From Pezizomycotina sp. ARF18 (lineage: Eukaryota > Ascomycota): a stretch of DNA of 28,741 nucleotides. A model generated the notes under the pieces. It was given only the letters and a program-made list of their open reading frames with translations, searched no databases and was not told where the DNA came from. Both the position numbers and the translations under genes were made by a program. Shown here one piece after another: positions 19,654-28,741 of the stretch. Within the stretch, counting starts at the first letter, position 1; every line of letters starts with the position of its first letter. Location: assembly GCA_002224055.1 (NCBI GenBank), contig AZLU01000349.1:1-28741 (forward strand). The letters are read 5' to 3'.

Positions 19654-20552
19654 GGATTACGCTGCGAGTTGAGTATTATATCTTGAAGTAAACTCATTCG
19701 CTTGTATCTGCGGTCGAGCTGGCTTATCGGGGTTGTCTGCTAAAAAAAAAAAAAATACAGGATTGGTAGTTAGACTCATTGAAGTATTGGACAGTATTTA
19801 AAGTATGGGCCGCTTCCAGTGTTACTTGGTTCATATTTCTCGAACTCGAGAGATTGTGCTAGCAATATTGAAAGTGCACTCGATAAATTGAAATGCGAAG
19901 AAACTTCGAATGTATAAAATTTTATTGGCATAGAGCATCTAAGTCATTCAGGGTATCTGTCATTAAATTAGAACTACGTTCTTGAGAACAATGCGCATTC
20001 TGCGCATACCATAAGCTAATAAGCTTTATGGCATGAAGTAGCTTATAGCTGCTCTATATATCTCTTTTTAGTAATGTTTGTGTATCTAGTGGAATTGCAT
20101 GCTAGCCGACTCCTGAGAGTACTAGTTGAATGAAAATCCAGTTTCTATTGAATTCTAGCATACCATACAAACTTCTAAGTATCTATAAAACAAGAGTATG
20201 ATGAGACTAGAAAACAGTTTGCAAATGTGAAATCCAATGTAAATATACATCCTCTTCGCGTGCCCCTATCGTAACAGGAAAACTCGAATCAAGTCTCCAT
20301 GATCAACCATTGATAATGATAACACGATCAAGACTTGCAAACCAAAAACTCGTAAAAGGAAAATATAATAAAAATACAGAACACTCTCTTCTCACCCATT
20401 GTTCATTTTATAAGGCCCTTCCATAATTGATTTTCCAGCACACCTGCAAATCGACCTCCCAGAACCCTATCTTGGGCTAAGCACAAGCCTTCAGAATCAT
20501 CACCAGACAGAGTCGAGTCGCAGATGGTGCGTTTTCGTTGTCCCAGACTTAT
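19654..20552. other. Intergenic region, no gene seen
   Basis: Promoter side of the J-domain gene, with A14 (19742-19755; T14 on its coding strand) 89 bp upstream, and the 3' side of the DUF4360 gene. No other structure is supported. Confidence 0.6.
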
Positions 20553-21549
20553 TTATTTGCACTGCCTCCACTGGATGGCGTAGATCTGCTGGAAGCTTCC
20601 GTCGATGGTATCGGTGTCATGATACCGTTGAGACCGTTCTTGCCTTGAACCTTGACGGTAGAGAGCATGTTAAGCAGGCCAGCCTGCAAAATACGTTAGT
20701 TCCTAGGACGAGAAGAGCCAACGTCATTAGATTCTTCAATGGGTTTACTTACCTGACCACAGGGAGACCAGACTTCAGATGTAACCTGTTTTTGTGATCA
20801 ATCAAACATTAGAAATGTCCGGTAACATGTCGTTCAGGCTTGGGGTTTACTTGCAATTGTAGAATCTGTGATAGTATAATCATTATTATAAGGTCCCTTG
20901 ACTTGGGATTGAGCGGAAACCTGTTGGTTTAAGATTAAGGATACGTCAGAACGGAGTTTTACGTCTTTTCGTGAGCGTTTATATGGTTTTACTCACCTGC
21001 CTATCGCTACCGGCTCCGGTAAACCAGTATCTGGCGCTTTGAGTACCAGTTACACCAGCGTCCAGGACTGCGGACCCACGATAGGTTGCCTTGAAGATGG
21101 AGAACTGCCAACCCGATGGATAGGTAAGGTAGACGTTGAGTGAGCACGACTTGATAGAGTCAGAGATCGGAACACCAGTGCCAAACGAGGCAATGTAGCT
21201 GCTCATGAAGAGAGTGAAAGCAGTTCCGTCTGGGAGATAACGCCAGAAACGCTATTGGAAGGGCATCCAGATCCTACCGTTTACCATGTTTCATTAGAAT
21301 CATTCTTTATATAACGTGGTTTTTTTTTTTTTTTTTAAAAAAAGGGGCGGGTATTTTCTCGAGTGAGTCAAAATTGGATTTGCAATATCTTATAAATAAT
21401 ATAATCGCTTACCATTGTACGTGATCTTTTTAACGTTTATTTGCGCAGGATCCGGTCGGTCGTGCTGCTGTCTGGGTTGGTCACTTGCATCGGAGAGGCA
21501 ATGACAGTGCTAGCGAGAGCAGCAATGACTGAGAAGATGAGAACTTCAT
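20553..21549 (-). CDS. Secreted DUF4360 domain protein
   Basis: DUF4360 (PF14273) proteins are small secreted proteins of unknown function, common in fungi. Five exons: 21549-21413, 21273-20997, 20920-20855, 20785-20753 and 20683-20553; restoring four apparent one-base deletions gives 215 residues, normal for the family. The start gives MK then VLIFSVIAALASTVIA, a signal peptide with cleavage near VIA/SP. Then come DPAQINVKKITYN, GSGCPSNSVSGVIS, DGTAFTLFMSSYIASFG, SIKSCSLNVYLTYPSGWQF, ATYRGSAVLDAGV, ARYWFTGAGSDRQ, VSAQSQVKGPYNNDYTI, VTSEVWSPCGQ, and the typical end IDGSFQQIYAIQWRQCK. The conserved cysteines (GSGC, SCSL, SPCG, RQCK) are present. Exon 4 is only 33 nt. One intron uses a GC donor. 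A TATA box lies 162 bp upstream. Identification is firm; the role is unknown. Confidence 0.88.
20684..20752 (-). other. DUF4360 intron 4
   Basis: This 69-nt intron has a GTAAGT donor and a TGCAG acceptor. It joins WSPCGQ to AGLLNML in phase 0. Confidence 0.88.
20786..20854 (-). other. DUF4360 intron 3, GC-AG type
   Basis: This 69-nt intron begins GCAAGT and ends AACAG. Only this pair joins YTITDSTI to VTSEVWSPCG in frame; the GT two bases downstream would leave the frame and hit a stop. Confidence 0.75.
20921..20996 (-). other. DUF4360 intron 2
   Basis: This 76-nt intron has a GTGAGT donor and a CAACAG acceptor. It joins GAGSDRQ to VSAQSQV in phase 0. Confidence 0.88.
21274..21412 (-). other. 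DUF4360 intron 1 with homopolymer block
   Basis: This 139-nt intron has a GTAAGC donor and a GGTAG acceptor, joining KKITYN to GSGCPSN. It contains T17A7 (21320-21343, plus strand), which explains its greater length. Confidence 0.85.
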
Positions 21550-21710
21550 TTTTGTTTTTACAGTGTAGAAAGTTTCTGCTTAAGATATGCTTGGGAAATA
21601 GGCTGTAGGGAAGAAAGGACTAAGATAAAAGATGCTGCTGGGACTGCTGAGAACAGGAATGATCTGATCGCTGATGATGATGAGAACGATATAGCAGGAA
21701 AGATTGGCGC

Positions 21711-21719
21711 CTTTATATA
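21711..21719 (-). promoter_or_regulatory. TATA box of DUF4360 gene
   Basis: TATATAAAG on the coding strand, 162 bp upstream of the start. It matches the TATA(A/T)A(A/T)(A/G) consensus, and no long A/T run lies in this promoter. Confidence 0.55.
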
Positions 21720-23537
21720 GAGTTTTCTGGCTTCATTGGCACAGCTATACCAAGAAATTGTTTCTAATCTAGATGGAGATTGACTAGAGCAAGCTATCCT
21801 GTGCCTGCATTGAAGCATTGAGATATCAGGATATCATCAGCCTGTGAGACAATATTCACGGAGCCGCCGCCGTAGGCCGCAACCTCGATGTGGAAGGAAT
21901 ACTAGAATAGCAAGGGAGCAAGCTAGCTGCACCAAGCTCTAGACTGCCCTATTCCATGGATCCGCGGCATCATCCGTTAACTCTACCTATACGCTGTCAA
22001 TCTACACGGGGGGTAATCACATTGGCGAGAGAAGTATCAAGGGCCCTCGCAAACGAAAGGGTCAAAATGCTTGCAGCCCCGCACGCTAATAGAAATGTGG
22101 ATGTTGGAGAGTTACGTACGCCTTACTCTGGAACCTGCCTATTAATGAACGAGTTAGATGTGTTACTGAACAGGCTCTCCGTATATATCCCCGTCTACAA
22201 CCCTGTCCCATGGTGCTACCGTGCACAGAGGATAGTAGTTTGCACGCAGAGCTTCGCGTGGGGACCATGTTTAGCTCCATGTTCTCAGAACTGCTTGTCA
22301 CAATTAATGTATATATAAAATAGGAGGCATATTGTATATCCTTTCGAAAAAAGAAAGAAAGGATTATAGCTCGTTTTCATTTTTCTTTTGATCTAGGGTC
22401 GTCCTATTCTGATTGGCCCAGTTGAGCCGATGGGGTAGTCTGGAGACATTTGCAAGGTTTTTAGACTAAGATATTTATGGTATTATAGTGTTCTAGAGAT
22501 GTCTGAGGCGGTAATGGTTGTGGTTCAGCCGAAGACTGCTCAAGATTCGCGGAACGAAACGCTATACGGATCCAGAAGTTCCGAATAGTAGCAACGTCCC
22601 CATGCTTCGTCAACTTTGGAACACTTTATATCGGCATCGTATGTACCCTGATCCTAGGAAATAAAATTTTAAAATAACTTCTATTATTATTATATTGTAT
22701 ATTGCCGTATAGTCAGTCTTACTTCCATTTATATTAACTTTTTTTTTTTTAATAAGGTATTCTCTCAAGCCGACGAACCTGGCATGGCAATTGCAGTGAG
22801 AAAGCCACCGTTCGTTGGATCCATTGCGTGATTCCCCCAGGCCCCGTGAGTTTCTCCTTATCATCCGACGAATGTTGAAACGTCGAGGCTCGCATGGACT
22901 TTGGAAGGTTCTAATTCGAATATGGCAGTTACGAATACCTCCTTGAATGAATTCTAGCGGAGGTTTTTCGATCCTGTCCCGGCCTACAACTAAACGAAAG
23001 ACTTTCAGTCGTGCCAGCTTCCCTTATCCCATGTGGCGCCATGAGACTGCCGTGGTCTAGAGCGCATGCGACTAAACATGCGTTCAACGTGATTAACGTG
23101 CCCGTCCGCATTTCCTCTTTATCCACAGAGATGTAGATTAAACACTTCACCGAGGAACAACATTGATACATTGGAAAATATATTTTATATATATAAAACG
23201 TTGCATACTATTTCGCGGATCTACATACAGCCGTTAGAAAGCAAAAACCGTTTCAACGGCATGATATCCCATTCCTTGGTTTTTTTTTTTTTTTTTTTTT
23301 TTTTTCGTTTCGAAACGGGTTTCTCCATACTTGAGTGGGGCGGAGAATGGGGTCCCACACCGAAAGCTGTTTATCAACTTTTCTCTCTTTCTTTCTTCTT
23401 TCTTTCTTTTTTTCCCGACCGAGATTTTCCCCGCACAAAAAGAAAACAAATTGAGAAATTTCGGATACATGAAAATTGCAGAAGCATAAGTTATACTAGG
23501 AAACCACTTGTTATTAAGTCCATGATCAAACAATGAC

Positions 23538-23571
23538 AATAATAATAATAATAATAATATAATAATAATAA
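23538..23571 (+). repeat. (AAT)n microsatellite
   Basis: About eleven AAT units with one interruption. Confidence 0.9.
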
Positions 23572-26318
23572 CATGTCCAACGGAGACAGCGCTGATGGAC
23601 TGATAGCTAAATCCCGATCTGGTAGCTGAGTTCAATGTTCCATGCCGTGCTCTCTCAGGGGATACCCATGATTTCGCTCAGGTTCTCTCGAAATGGCAGC
23701 TGTCGACGATGCCGCTAAAACAAACCCTCGCGCGAAATTAATAAAGGCTTTTTTTTTTTCCTTTTTTTTTTTTTTTTTTTCCTTTTTTTCCCTTCTCAAG
23801 CGAATAAGTTGAAAGTATTCTGTTACATCCTCTTTCCTTCCTTGATAGTAATTTCTTTCTTTCTTTATATTATTATTATTATTATTATTCTTTTATTATT
23901 ATTTTATCATCTACTTTTGGCGCTACGGGTCGGCCACGGAGAATTACGTGCATATATACAAACACACATGTGCCGCGAAAAAAAATAAAATAAAAATAAA
24001 TTGCGATGTTGAGAAATTTTATTCCTGTTTCCTAACCGAGCACTGTGGGATTCCCTCGTGATAATTTTATTATAGGATATTTTTAATATATGTCTGGTTT
24101 TCTTTCTTTCTTTTTTTTCTTTTTTTTTTTTAACATTCGAATGAAGCTTTGTCGAGGCTGTGGTGGATGCCGTGAGAGTATTCTATAAGCGGCACATACA
24201 GAAAAGATTTTTTGATTCTTCGGTATATTCTGTTGTGAAATGAAGATGGTTAACGAATCAAGAACCTAGCTACTACTCAGCTATGTCCATGGACGCCAGG
24301 GCCACCAACAAAACTTCTTTGTGTCCAGCTTCGAGGTTTTACAAGGTTTGTTGGAAGACATTTGCTTTTTTTTTTCTTTTCGCCTTTCTTCATTCACCTT
24401 CGTTTCTCATGATCAAGTGAGAATAAAAAAAAGAAAAAGAAAAAAAAAAGGATGCTTGCAAACCTCTAGGTAACATGTAGACGTCCGCTTTCTTCTGGCG
24501 AAAGCGTCTCCACTCGTTCGGTCCATAATTCCCAGTACTATTTTTCGCCTTCCAGCTCGGTCGACCAATTTCAGGGCCTGTTACAATCCTTCTTTACACG
24601 GTTCTTGCAGGTAAATTCTTGGAAGTAACAGCGGATGCGTCTCAGTTTTTTTTTTTTTTTTTTTTGCGGATGGAGGAGGATATAGTGCTCTGAATGGTAC
24701 ATGGAGATGGAACACTACGTCGTACAAATGCGCAGAGCTTCCGATCATAAGCCGCAAACAACGACGTGCTCTGGGGATACCAGACCTGTCTCAATCCTAG
24801 GCTAAGAGTGCTGCCTAACATCGTAAGTGTGAATCTATCAAATATTCATTTGTTCTAACATGAGTTTACAGGATCTCACTCTGTATGCCTGTACGAATGA
24901 AAGTACTAATATTTCCCCGGGAGATCTTGGATAGACTTCGCTCTAGATTATCTATATTTAGGCAAATTCAAACCTTTCGGTGTGTTCTTCCGATAGCGAA
25001 TCAAAAATAATTGTGGCTGAAAAGCGCACCCAATATTTTTGTTCTATTACACACATGAACGGGGGGACAATACTCAAACTTTCACCTCCACCTAAGCAGT
25101 TTTACCAGGGAAAGAGAAGTGAACCTCCCATAAAACCTCTCCAAAAGGAGTTTATTATTAAAGTTCACGCTACATCTGATAACGCCGGTGATAGTAATAT
25201 CATGATATTTACTGCGAAGATCCTTGCCATTTTGCCGCTCGCAAGGATAAGCGGGACCGGTATTGGCAACTCGAGTTTAACTAGCGCTTTTTTTATAAAA
25301 AAAAAAAAAAAAAAAAAAAGTCAGGGTAACTGTACGGTGGAGTAGAACGACTCGAATCCTGCGCGAAACAGAGGCCAAAATTATTCTAGGTCCTACTTAA
25401 GGGGTTAAGACAAAAAAAAAAAAAGGCGTGCAAGTTTTATCTATCGGGTTCTTCATATATTATTTACTATTGAACTGAGAATAAATGCGCCTACTACGTT
25501 CTAATATATAGTTTGAAACTCTTTGTCTCTTTGCCGTTTTTATCTCGTCTTTGACCCGTAAGTTTTCATTTCCTGCTTACTCTTTTTTAAGGACTTTCCA
25601 CTTTACTCACGGCAAATCATAGCAATATATTCGCTCAAAAGGAGTTGCTAATATTGAAATGTTTACACACGCCTATAACATGGAACCTATGTTCTTTACT
25701 TAAAGTTACGCAGACTTATATGCATGCTATAGCTCAATAGCTGTCATGCTGTTCGTATTTCATGCAAAAGCTTTTGACGCAGGAACGACGTCGGATCTTT
25801 CCGCTGTTCAGTTTGACGGTTAAATCCCACTAATCCATTGTTGGTGAGGGATTAACAAGCTCTAGACTCATTCTGTATTCTGACCCGTATAAGGTGTGAA
25901 TATAGCCCCCGTTCGCTGTTCAATAATGCCGCTTCTTTAATTCCTGTTTTTCCCCTTTTCTTTTTTAATTAAAAAAAAAAAAAAAAGAAAGAAAGAAAGA
26001 AGAACGAAAGGAATGTCTTTCGTTTTTTTAGGCAAATTCGAAAAAAACGAGTATCGATACATAAGCGACAATTATAACGATGCCTTGACCTTTCAGAGGG
26101 GTCATCTGAGACACGCTGCCCACATGGGCCAGCCAGAACTTCCTACTAGCTTGAAAGCTCTATTCAAATTATCCGCAGAAGGCAAACGTCTCCCCGAGAG
26201 ATCAAGACCCAACAGACTAGGGTAAATAAGCTTCAACTAAAGGAATTTGGATTGGTAAATTGCCTCTCAGATGCTGTTTATTCTATCTCGATAGTCTAGA
26301 ACGAATATATCTCTGTAC

Positions 26319-26350
26319 CTTTCTTTCTTTCTTTCTTTCTTTTCTTTTCT
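26319..26350 (+). repeat. (TTTC)n microsatellite
   Basis: Tetranucleotide TTTC repeat with minor length variation at its right end. Confidence 0.85.
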
Positions 26351-26829
26351 TCTCTTCTTTCCCTCAAGGTCGATTCTGAAATGTGGAGTGAACAATATAC
26401 GAATTGTCTCGATCTCGCGCTGCGAGGCTTCACACCTTTGCGATTTAGGCACTCTAACTAATTGTCTCTTGGAGAACATATCGCGATATTTATTGCAACC
26501 GTTTAGCTCGCCCAGCATCAAAACCAGCGGAGCCTCGACGGGAGAGGGATATTTCTGCCTAACCCGAAATAATATTCTATTGGTAGATTTTTTAACTCAC
26601 GAGGCATCTAGATTTTCTGGTTTTCTTCTCAAGGATCTGCTGATATATAGACTGCAAATTCTTGAGATATTTAACAATTCGCTAAAAGATGATCGGACGA
26701 TTATACAAGCTAGATCTCTATAGAGAGATTCCCATGCGTTTTTACCATTCTGATGGATCAATATTTTCTTGATTTTCACTTGAGAAGACGGCAAGCATCT
26801 GGCACATGGACCCGACGATCTCGGTACCC

Positions 26830-26831
26830 TT

Positions 26832-26871
<40 letters not shown>

Positions 26872-26872
26872 A
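26830..26872. repeat. T22A21 inverted homopolymer
   Basis: A run of 22 T followed directly by 21 A, a perfect 43-bp self-complementary block with no spacer. It could extrude as a hairpin or be a slippage or assembly hot spot. Confidence 0.95.
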
Positions 26873-28064
26873 TTGACTATGCATTTTGAATCGATTTTTA
26901 CACATGAGATAGATATATACGCGGCGGAAAGGATAAAGTCACGACTACGGTGGCTAGGCGCCTTCAAATACTACTGTGCCGTCGATCTGGAAGCGAGAAA
27001 CAACGGTATTATATATATTGATCCACTCTATGGTTTACCACTTTTTTTTTTTTTTTTGGCGTGGGTTTCTGTTTCGTTGTTCCCCAACCAAAAATTCCCC
27101 AGCAAAATTTTTTTTTAGAAAAAGTGAACCCTGTTGACATGTAACCGTGACCTTATTGGCTTCCCGATACTACGATTATAACGATTTTTAACCGCAGGAT
27201 ATATTACGGTAATCCCGTTCCCGCAATCATGCCGCAGTAATTATCATTTTAAATATTTTTCTGTTTATTGCTCATTCAAACAACAGGTGGATTTGTGGCT
27301 TGGAATGGGGACCCTGAAACTCTCTCCCATTCTATTTCAGTTTTGGTCGACGCTATTTCAATCCCAGGATCCCGTTTCCCCGCAAAATCTTAAAACGTAA
27401 GCGTGCAATTTATATACTAACTAAGACAAAACCTTGTGCAACCAAACTTGAATAGATTCTATCAACTATATTAATTTAGTATACTTAAGTCCTTCCTTCA
27501 TTTTATTGATTGGTGCTACTACATATATCACGAAATATACGTACGTAGCTAAAATATGTGGATATTGCGATCTTCATGGTTTACAAAAAAATTTATTCGA
27601 AGGCTTGGGGGAGAGTTATATAAGACTCTACATCAATGAGCTAAACCTATGGATGTTATAGCAATATTGAAATTAAAATCAGAGTGTCGGGCTTTTGCTA
27701 AAAAGTGAAACATCGCGTTTACTACGCTTCACTTTTCTTTTAGAGAGAGAGGGGATTAAATAAAATAGAATAAAAGAAGGGAAGAAGAAAAGGAGGAGGA
27801 GAACAGATAGAGCAATGTATTAACAGAGAATTTTACATTGATTGACGTGTATCCGATATCTATTGAGTATAAAGAGACAGATTTCAGTAAGATGTATAGC
27901 CCAGGATTGATCACACCAACGGCCTTATTTCACTAGGATTTCAGTTAATTTCCCTACCGTCACAGCAAGATTCAGTACCCAGAACGAAGCATATAGAGCA
28001 GGGCTTTCTTTTTCGAAAACAGAAAAGACTTTTTTCTTAATGGTACGTATCGAAGCTAGCTAAC

Positions 28065-28090
28065 AAAAAAAAAAAAAAAAAAAAAAAAAA
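28065..28090. repeat. A26 homopolymer downstream of right-edge gene
   Basis: Twenty-six A on the plus strand, about 450 bp beyond the stop codon of the right-edge gene. It is one of the three longest A/T runs in the window. Confidence 0.9.
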
Positions 28091-28542
28091 CTGAAAAGGT
28101 AAACAAACACATATTTCACACACGGAATCAACCCAATGATATCCTACACAAAGTACATAACCCATTTTTTCCCCCCCAAAAGTCAACATAACGAACGTAT
28201 TGGTACGTAAGAAGCAGTAGTAGACGACTGAAGAGGCGTCGTCGCTGTTCAAACTTAACGGAGAAGAAAGATCGAATCTTTTGAAGCCTCTCAAATATCA
28301 AAAAGAAGGAAACTAACTATAATCGAAAGAGTTTTTATAAGCGAAAGCAATTCTCCGTGATATATACCTAATGATCAGCAAGCCAAATTTACAAGAGCAC
28401 ATTTATACATTTTTTTCTCCGCAGAAATATCCCGTATGCAAATACCCTCCCAGTATTTGATCAAATGGTCAAAAAAAAGAGGGGGGAATTGCAGAGAAAG
28501 GCACACCAGGGGCGCTGGTGAACTATGATTTAGGAACAGCTT

Positions 28543-28741
28543 TTACGCATTAGACGTGGGGGGTCCATCAACCTCTGTAAGTAAGAGTTCTAGCAAATCC
28601 ATTCCTCCGACATCAGGTCCCATAGGCGTCTTGGGTGACGCCGGCACCAAAGCTCGCAAACAGAGGGTCAATGGGCAACGCGAGCCAGTCATCCCCGTTA
28701 CCTGCGCCACTGCGAGAGGCGTGTTCCCCGAGAGCAGCAGC
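28543..28741 (-). CDS. C-terminus of probable fungal Zn2Cys6-type transcription factor
   Basis: Only the last 65 or so residues are inside the window. They read GDDWLALPIDPLFASFGAGV, TQDAYG, a one-base frameshift, then GPDVGGMDLLELLLTEVDG and PPTSNA before TAA (28543-28545). From memory, the WLALPLDPL plus GPDVGG-DLLE-LL pattern resembles the end of some Zn(II)2Cys6 regulators (FarA/Ctf1 or XlnR type). The DNA-binding domain would lie beyond the right edge, so the call rests on this short tail alone. The third-position GC bias and open frame support real coding sequence even if the family is wrong. Confidence 0.45.
   Translation of the reverse strand, partial: LLLSGNTPLAVAQVTGMTGSRCPLTLCLRALVPASPKTPMGPDVGGMDLLELLLTEVDGPPTSNA

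Larger units (their letters stand above)
21750..28542. other. About 6.8 kb without a recognised gene
   Basis: I looked on both strands and found no domain, no credible spliced gene and no transposon. The longest open frames (21956-22318, 24980-25345, 26013-26225, 26388-26723) show no recognised motifs. It is dense in homopolymers: T26 (23280-23305), T19 (23762-23780), T20 (24646-24665), A23 (25297-25319), A16 (25971-25986), T22A21 (26830-26872), T16 (27042-27057) and A26 (28065-28090). It also holds AAT/ATT repeats (about 23538-23571 and 23868-23889) and a TTTC repeat (26319-26350). Genes without familiar motifs could be hidden by the frameshift errors. Confidence 0.55.

Noticed and set aside
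21956-22318. 120-residue plus-strand open frame
   Set aside because: No motif, no splice support, and atypical composition; a 71-residue frame is also open opposite. Likely chance.
22499-22588. Short plus-strand frame starting MSEAVMVVVQPKTAQDSRNE
   Set aside because: Only 29 codons, and later frames do not continue it convincingly.
24980-25345. 121-residue plus-strand open frame ending in poly-lysine
   Set aside because: It runs into the A23 homopolymer, and no family is recognisable.
26388-26723. 111-residue plus-strand open frame
   Set aside because: It depends on a GTG start and shows no domain; nothing around it suggests an exon.
759-28090. Poly-A runs as tails of retroposed copies or SINEs
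   Set aside because: No conserved body sequence or target-site duplications were found beside the runs, and A and T orientations are mixed. Genome-wide comparison would be needed to revive this.

Overview
The window looks like nuclear DNA of a filamentous ascomycete (Pezizomycotina-like). The evidence is short introns (about 67-215 nt) with GTAAGT-type donors and CTAAC/CTGAC-type branch sites, fungus-specific families (HAM1-like, DUF4360), eukaryotic RLP24, and AT-rich intergenic DNA full of long A/T homopolymers. I cannot fix the class or genus from sequence alone. No tRNA, rRNA, CRISPR array, or intact transposon was recognised.

Layout, left to right: an unrecognised spliced gene running off the left edge (minus, 1-681); a multi-pass membrane protein (minus, 2114-3097); a gene-poor stretch with an AAAT-type satellite (5577-5754); a HAM1-like protein (plus, 6838-9126); a secreted Q/N-rich repeat protein (minus, 9938-11997); an uncertain coding fragment (minus, about 12188-12635); ribosome-assembly factor RLP24 (minus, 14719-15445); a PTGR/zinc-less MDR NADP-dependent oxidoreductase (plus, 16644-17926), convergent with a J-domain cochaperone (minus, 18604-19653); a secreted DUF4360 protein with five exons (minus, 20553-21549); about 7 kb without a recognisable gene; and the C-terminus of a probable Zn2Cys6-type regulator entering from the right edge (minus, 28543-28741).

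Two features shape the reading. First, every recognisable gene, including RLP24, which is essential in yeast, is broken by single-base frameshifts, mostly apparent one-base deletions, while the protein sequence between breaks stays conserved. This fits uncorrected long-read consensus errors much better than gene decay, so the coding entries are spans over several frames rather than clean ORFs. Second, six of the eight genes with a visible start have a 14-26 bp A or T run 44-185 bp upstream of the start. The two genes encoding predicted secreted proteins (Q/N-rich and DUF4360) do not, and DUF4360 has a TATA box instead.

The genes do not form an evident pathway or cluster; the window mixes housekeeping genes with secreted-protein genes. 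The most unusual gene is the secreted Q/N-rich repeat protein at 9938-11997.
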